DNA of 6,469 nt, taken from positions 1 through 6,469 of the forward strand of contig CAZFVY010000184.1 in NCBI GenBank assembly GCA_964522665.1. Direction: 5' to 3'. The position numbers and the translations under genes were made by a program. The notes beneath the pieces are model-generated. The model searched no databases and was not told the DNA's origin. It saw only the letters and a list, made by a program, of their open reading frames with translations. Shown here in pieces: positions 1 through 6,469 of the stretch (positions within the stretch are counted from its first letter, which is position 1; every line of letters starts with the position of its first letter). The DNA is from CAZFVY01 sp964522665. GTDB taxonomy: Bacteria; Verrucomicrobiota; Verrucomicrobiia; Limisphaerales; CAZFVY01.

Positions 1-2086
1 CAGCAATACTCATAACCAGTTGATGCTGTGGGGCTAATGGGCGGATGATTGTGGACTTCGATAGGCTGTTTATTGATGTGAGCTGAGCTGCCTCTGACGA
101 ATGCAGGATCAGATTTCCCCCGTCAACCGGCTTGTTTCCGTTGACCATGTCCGATATTGGTGAAATCGGACTTGTGGACGCTACAATCACGATGTTCCGA
201 AAAGGCACGAGATAGGGGCATATATTCTCGACCTCTCGCCGATGTGGTGACTCATCGTCTGCAGTGTCAAACAAAAGTGGCTTCGCTTGTTGTTTCCCGA
301 GACCAATAATGACGACGGTTACTCCCGCATTATAAGACGCAAGGTTTGACCATTTGAACGAAGTGTACGCAAAAATAATTTCTAGCGCCGCGTCGAAAAT
401 CAGCGGCCAAAACCTAGCTACTTGTTCACCCTGAGAAATCGAATTCGTGCTGACGAAAGCACACTTCGCTTGAGTGGCCCGCGAATAATTCGCAAATTTC
501 ATGAACCACCCGGACACGTAGTCGAGAGACTTCCAGCTAGAACTCCGAGCGGCAAATACTGCTGCCATGTCACGTTTTTGCTCTTTTGTCTGTTCGGTCC
601 CTCCTTTATAAGGCGGATTCCCGCATATGTAGGTTTCTCCACCTTCATTCGCAAAGTCGATCTCTGCCTGATCCAGAGGTGTTTCGAACAAATCATCGGC
701 GCGGTTTTTCACGCCTTTGCCGGTCGGCGGGCAGATGCTCAGCCAGTCGAGTCGCAGGGCGTTGCCGCAGGTGATCCAGTTGGCGGCTTCGAGTGGCAGG
801 AACTCCGCGAGGGCGAGCTGCTCACCGCGATAGAGCACGTCGCACTGATACTCGGCGATGATCAGGGCCAGCCGGGCGATCTCGCAGGAGAAATGACGGA
901 TTTCGATTCCCCGGAAGTTGGTCTTTGGGATGTCGGATTTGCGTTCGGCCTCGCCGCGGCGGCGATTGATCTCCGCCTCAATGGCGCGCATTTCCTTATA
1001 GGCGATGACGAGGAAATTGCCGGAGCCGCAGGCCGGATCGAAGACTCGAATCCGGGCGATGCGCTGGCGCAGATTCAGGAGTTTGCGGGCATTGTCCCCC
1101 GCCTCCGCCAGCCGGGCGCGCAGGTCGTCGAGGAAGAGCGGGTTGAGCACCTTGAGGATGTTCGGCACACTGGTGTAGTGCATGCCGAGCGCGCCCCGTT
1201 CTTCTTCATCCGCCACGGCCTGAATCATCGAACCGAAGATGTCGGGGTTGATCCTCGTCCAATCGAGTGTGCCAACATGGAGAAGGTAGGAGCGGGCGAT
1301 TCTGCTGAACCGGGGCACGTCCACGCCGCCGGAAAAAAGGCCGCCATTTACATAGGGGAACAGATTCGCCCAACTGCGGATTCTGGCGGCCTCGCGATCG
1401 GCAAGTCTGGTATTCATGGCACGGAATAGCTCCGAGAGCACCTCGTGGGTATTCGAGGAATCGCGCGCGCTCATCTGGTCGATGGTGGCGGTGAACAGAC
1501 CCTCGCCGTGAAAGATGTCTGTATCCTCCGCAAAAAAGCAGAAGATCAGCCGGGCCATGAAGTGGTTCAAATCCTCGCGGCGGGCCGCAGTGTCCCAATC
1601 GGGGTTTTCCTTCAGCAGTTCGATGTAGAGCCGGTTCAGCCGGCCCGTGGCCTTGATGTCAAAGGCGTTTTCCCGGATCTGCTTGACCGTGGTTATGCCG
1701 GCCAGTGGCAGGAAAAAGCCGAAATGGTCGGAAAAATCGCCGTAGGCGCAGGCAACCGTCTCACCGTCGCCCAAGTTTTCCGCCTCGAAAGCCTTTCCAT
1801 CCGTGGCCAGGATGAATTTGGCCTTTTGTCTCGTTGTGGCGTCGCTCGCGCGCAGCGCCGCCAGCGTGGTGGTCACTTCGCCCTCGGCGCAGACCTTGAT
1901 GTGGATGTTGTTGCGTTGGAGAACGCCACCGGGGAGATCAGACTGGTTCGAATTCCCGCTTTTCAGACGCTTAAGCGTGGTCTCTTTGTTCCCAAACGCT
2001 TCGAGGAACGCAAACGGGAAGCTATTAGCGTCGAAAGTGGCTTCGGCTAGCGCTGAAACCGCTTCTTCGATTTCAACGGCATTCAT
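1..2086 (-). CDS. MmeI/YeeA-like adenine-specific DNA methyltransferase (partial, 3' end beyond the window)
   Basis: Class I SAM-dependent methyltransferase of the MmeI-like family, which transfers a methyl group to N6 of adenine in a specific DNA site. The frame is open for 695 codons from the ATG at 2086 to base 1. Parts in order: N-terminal region (residues 1 to about 160); helical region with LIFCFFAEDTDIF (180-192); GALGMHYTS (298-306); SAM-binding motif I FDPACGSGNF (349-358); FRGIEI (391-396); catalytic motif IV NPPY (490-493); AFVSTNSISQGEQV (543-556); and the start of the target-recognition region with GNKPVDGGNL (650-659). MmeI, about 919 residues, has the same order, so roughly 220-270 residues are missing. 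The start is supported by the family-like N-terminus, a weak GGCGGA 6 nt upstream, and the ATGA overlap with the preceding open segment. The MmeI D...ExK nuclease motif is not apparent; D50 and H62-I63-K64 lie at about that place. GC content drops sharply near base 720. The family call is firm; a role in restriction, phage defence or regulation is inference. Confidence 0.93.
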   Translation of the reverse strand, partial: MNAVEIEEAVSALAEATFDANSFPFAFLEAFGNKETTLKRLKSGNSNQSDLPGGVLQRNNIHIKVCAEGEVTTTLAALRASDATTRQKAKFILATDGKAFEAENLGDGETVACAYGDFSDHFGFFLPLAGITTVKQIRENAFDIKATGRLNRLYIELLKENPDWDTAARREDLNHFMARLIFCFFAEDTDIFHGEGLFTATIDQMSARDSSNTHEVLSELFRAMNTRLADREAARIRSWANLFPYVNGGLFSGGVDVPRFSRIARSYLLHVGTLDWTRINPDIFGSMIQAVADEEERGALGMHYTSVPNILKVLNPLFLDDLRARLAEAGDNARKLLNLRQRIARIRVFDPACGSGNFLVIAYKEMRAIEAEINRRRGEAERKSDIPKTNFRGIEIRHFSCEIARLALIIAEYQCDVLYRGEQLALAEFLPLEAANWITCGNALRLDWLSICPPTGKGVKNRADDLFETPLDQAEIDFANEGGETYICGNPPYKGGTEQTKEQKRDMAAVFAARSSSWKSLDYVSGWFMKFANYSRATQAKCAFVSTNSISQGEQVARFWPLIFDAALEIIFAYTSFKWSNLASYNAGVTVVIIGLGKQQAKPLLFDTADDESPHRREVENICPYLVPFRNIVIVASTSPISPISDMVNGNKPVDGGNLILHSSEAAQLTSINSLSKSTIIRPLAPQHQLVMSIA

Positions 2087-2304
2087 GTGAGATCCGCCGA
2101 ACTGCGACCCCAATCCACATCTTGCCCCAGATTGTCGCCGCGCCAAGCGGCCATGTTGAACGGCGGTACGTCGAGGTCCTTCCCGACTGGCACAAAATCG
2201 ACCTGAATCTCGGAACGTATGCCCTGCCGGAAGGTCTCGCCGTTGCGCGGGCCGCAATTGGCGAGCCTCTGCGCAAGGTTCCAGGCCTGGAAATGAGAGC
2301 CTTT
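2083..2304 (-). pseudogene. 73-codon open segment, apparent 3' remnant of an unrecognised gene upstream of the methyltransferase
   Basis: After an in-frame TAA (2307-2305) this frame stays open for 73 codons and stops at TGA (2085-2083). The stop overlaps the methyltransferase ATG as ATGA, which is typical of translationally coupled genes in one operon. Codon choice looks coding, with many G/C third positions. The peptide includes NLAQRLANCGPRNGETFRQG (residues 9-28), QVDFVPVGKDLDVPPFN (34-50) and MAAWRGDNLGQD (51-62). There is no ATG before residue 51, and only a GTG near residue 38, so it reads as the C-terminal end of a longer protein whose front was lost. I do not recognise the family. 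The alternatives are a short gene starting at an internal GTG or ATG, or non-coding sequence. The overlapping 81-codon plus-strand frame (2122-2367) has no such junction with a neighbour, so I prefer the minus strand. Confidence 0.45.
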
Positions 2305-2569
2305 TTAGCGCAACCTTTGAGCATAAGTGAACTCGGTTTATTTTTGAAGCCCCGTGCCTCGAAGTAAAGGCAAGATTTGGACAAACGAGTCTGTCTGAAC
2401 CTGGCTGGGTAGTTTCGTATCGGAGACGGCTTGCGAAGGTCGGGGATGGGTCGCCGCGATACATTGTCACGGCTCGCCCGCCTCCGCCTACGGCTTCGTC
2501 GCGGTTACAGAGCGGTCTGGACGGAGTGGGAGCGAAGGCGAAGCGGAGCCTCGCCCCACCTCAGGTTAT
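2305..2569. other. Intergenic stretch without a supportable gene
   Basis: I see no credible gene here. Minus-strand frames are short, broken by stops and similar to no family I know. The part at about 2471-2565 is rich in short GC-rich repeats of the type CGCCTCCGCC and GGCGAAGCGGAGCC, giving a loose inverted-repeat character. A 6-bp inverted repeat GTATCG (2417-2422) / CGATAC (2457-2462) is probably incidental. The stretch separates the chaperone terminator from the methyltransferase unit and may contain the junction where the upstream gene was truncated. Confidence 0.5.
2340..2368 (-). promoter_or_regulatory. Weak candidate sigma70-type promoter for the remnant and methyltransferase
   Basis: On the minus strand, TTTACT (2368-2363, 4 of 6 to TTGACA) is followed 17 nt later by AAAAAT (2345-2340, 4 of 6 to TATAAT). 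This is the best pair I found between the groEL terminator and the methyltransferase. A start near 2333 would transcribe the 73-codon remnant and then the methyltransferase. Both boxes are poor matches in a locally AT-richer stretch, so chance is a real alternative. Confidence 0.15.
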
Positions 2570-2606
2570 TGGGCGTAGGGCCAGCGCAGCGCGCTGGCGC
2601 TACCCA
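2570..2606. repeat. Imperfect palindrome, possible dispersed REP/MITE-like element
   Basis: CCAGCGC (2581-2587) and GCGCTGG (2591-2597) form a stem around an AGC loop. Pairing continues outward through G2580-C2598, one G/G mismatch, GTA..C (2576-2578 with 2600-2602) and, after a 2-nt bulge (2574-2575), TGGG (2570-2573) with CCCA (2603-2606). This gives about 15 pairs over 37 bp. It lies directly beyond the groEL terminator T-tract. Stable intergenic palindromes of this sort are often repeated across a genome, but a single window cannot show copy number. It could also be a secondary terminator structure, though no U-tract follows it. Confidence 0.5.
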
Positions 2607-2613
2607 GGGAAAC

Positions 2614-2647
2614 AAAAAAAAGCGAGGCCGGCTTGCGCCGGCCTCGC
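2614..2647 (-). terminator. Rho-independent terminator of the dnaK-groES-groEL cluster
   Basis: A perfect 11-bp GC-rich stem, GCGAGGCCGGC (2622-2632) with GCCGGCCTCGC (2637-2647), closes a 4-nt loop. In the minus-strand transcript the loop is GCAA, a stable GNRA tetraloop, and the stem is followed by eight U residues (2621-2614). It begins 38 bp after the groEL stop codon. This is a textbook intrinsic terminator; it marks the end of the chaperone cluster and should insulate the methyltransferase from chaperone transcription. Confidence 0.93.
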
Positions 2648-2685
2648 CGTGAATCACGGTTCCTCCGTGGAACGTTGGGCTGGAC

Positions 2686-4323
<1,638 letters not shown>

Positions 4324-4336
4324 AGTTTGTAATTTT

Positions 4337-4341
4337 TCCTT
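4337..4341 (-). promoter_or_regulatory. Ribosome binding site of groEL (long spacer)
   Basis: AAGGA on the minus strand is separated from the groEL ATG by 13 nt of A/T-rich sequence, longer than the usual 5-9 nt. No better Shine-Dalgarno match lies between it and the ATG. The groES gene shows the same arrangement and spacing. Confidence 0.6.
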
Positions 4342-4358
4342 GGGTTAAGTGGTGGTGG

Positions 4359-4652
4359 TTATTCGATGACGGCCAGGATGTCGTCGGAGCTCATGATCTT
4401 GTACTCCTTGCCATCCAACTTGATCTCGGTGCCGCCGTACTTGCTGACCAGCACGCGGTCGCCCTTTTTGACTTCGAAGGGGATTTTCTTGCCGCTGTCG
4501 TCGGTCTTGCCGGTGCCGAGCGCCACAACGACGCCTTCGGTCGGTTTTTCCTTGGCGCTGTCAGGGATGATGATCCCGCCTTTTTTGACTTCCTTCTCTT
4601 CGGCCGGTTCAATGAGGAGCCGGTCGCCGAGCGGTTTTACGTTAATTGCCAT
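4359..4652 (-). CDS. groES: 10 kDa co-chaperonin GroES
   Basis: Complete 97-residue co-chaperonin. In the family, seven copies form the dome that caps a GroEL ring and creates the folding chamber. The start VKPLGDRLLIEP (5-16) is the conserved first strand, the mobile loop that contacts GroEL is EVKKGGIIIPDSAKEKP (21-37) with hydrophobic GGIII, and VKKGDRVLVSKYGGTEIK (61-78) and the C-terminal DDILAVIE (90-97) are typical. An in-frame ATG at 4709 would add 19 residues, but they lie in the intergenic hairpin and resemble no GroES. The ATG at 4652 gives the normal length and has AAAGGA upstream. The gene sits 84 bp after dnaK and 35 bp before groEL, consistent with one heat-shock operon or a dnaK transcript extended through groESL. 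Confidence 0.98.
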   Translation of the reverse strand: MAINVKPLGDRLLIEPAEEKEVKKGGIIIPDSAKEKPTEGVVVALGTGKTDDSGKKIPFEVKKGDRVLVSKYGGTEIKLDGKEYKIMSSDDILAVIE

Positions 4653-4665
4653 ACTTTGGTTTTGT

Positions 4666-4671
4666 TCCTTT
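4666..4671 (-). promoter_or_regulatory. Ribosome binding site of groES (decides the start)
   Basis: AAAGGA on the minus strand ends 13 nt before the ATG at 4652, with an A-rich spacer. It supports 4652 as the start over the in-frame ATG at 4709, which lies inside a hairpin. Spacer length and composition match those of groEL. Confidence 0.6.
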
Positions 4672-4694
4672 GATTTGGTGATTTCGGTTGAATC

Positions 4695-4720
4695 AAAATC
4701 CCGCCGCACTCGCCGCGGGA
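4695..4720 (-). promoter_or_regulatory. Hairpin between dnaK and groES, possible attenuator or processing site
   Basis: TCCCGC (4699-4704) pairs with GCGGGA (4715-4720). After a C/C mismatch two further pairs (4706-4707 with 4712-4713) close a 4-nt loop. In the minus-strand transcript the stem is followed by UUUU (4698-4695). This is much weaker than the terminator after groEL, so partial termination or RNA processing that adjusts the ratio of dnaK to groESL message is more plausible than full termination. Function is inference. Confidence 0.4.
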
Positions 4721-4736
4721 AATTCTTGGTCGGTCG

Positions 4737-6469
<1,733 letters not shown>

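Noticed and set aside
422..1429. 335-codon plus-strand open frame, and a second at 1445-2050
   Set aside because: Both lie opposite the intact methyltransferase frame, whose motifs are unmistakable.
1206..1598. 130-codon minus-strand open frame
   Set aside because: Alternative frame of the same strand as the methyltransferase; the true frame carries conserved family motifs through this whole interval.
1..2086. First impression of a frameshifted or broken methyltransferase, since no long closed minus-strand frame stands out here
   Set aside because: Codon-by-codon translation shows one uninterrupted frame from 2086 to base 1. It only lacks its stop because the gene continues beyond the window.
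2073..2384. 103-codon minus-strand frame starting at TTG
   Set aside because: Out of frame with the better-supported 73-codon segment, arginine/serine-rich like a shadow frame, and it ends inside the methyltransferase start without the clean ATGA junction.
4653..4709. 19-residue N-terminal extension of GroES from an upstream ATG
   Set aside because: It is not GroES-like, starts within a hairpin, and the start at 4652 gives the normal 97-residue protein with an upstream AAAGGA.
4695..4725. Possible CIRCE heat-shock operator before groES
   Set aside because: Only a GAGTGC core of one half-site is present (inside the hairpin loop and arm). The opposite TTAGCACTC half at the 9-nt distance is missing.

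Overview
This GC-rich bacterial window holds two units, both read from the minus strand. The right two thirds (about 2614-6469) is a chaperone cluster in transcription order dnaK -> groES -> groEL. dnaK runs off the right edge and lacks only about its first 70 codons. groES and groEL are complete and closely spaced, and the cluster ends in a strong rho-independent terminator just after groEL. The left third (1-2086) is the first 695 codons of an MmeI/YeeA-like adenine-specific DNA methyltransferase that runs off the left edge. It is fully open from its ATG to base 1, with no frameshift or stop; I translated it codon by codon.

Layout from right to left, in the direction of transcription: dnaK (6469-4737), an 84-bp gap with a small hairpin, groES (4652-4359), a 35-bp gap, groEL (4323-2686), terminator (2647-2614), an imperfect palindrome (2606-2570), about 265 bp in which I see no gene, a 73-codon open segment without a proper start (2304-2083), then the methyltransferase, whose ATG overlaps that segment's stop codon in an ATGA junction.

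The three chaperones form one folding pathway. DnaK holds unfolded chains, and the GroEL double ring with its GroES lid encloses and folds them. dnaJ and grpE are not in the window, and neither is the cluster's promoter. The methyltransferase is a likely genome-defence gene placed after the chaperone terminator. Its N-terminal region does not show the D...ExK nuclease site of MmeI, so if it belongs to a restriction system it probably needs a partner encoded beyond the left edge.

Organism: the protein style (GroEL ending in a GGM-type tail, a 97-residue GroES, dnaK next to groESL) and the high GC content suggest an environmental bacterium, possibly of the PVC group (Verrucomicrobiota). This rests on general resemblance only.

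The most interesting signal is inside the methyltransferase. GC content falls abruptly from about 68% to about 49% near base 720, just upstream of the catalytic NPPY motif and the target-recognition part. This suggests a mosaic gene whose specificity half was exchanged.
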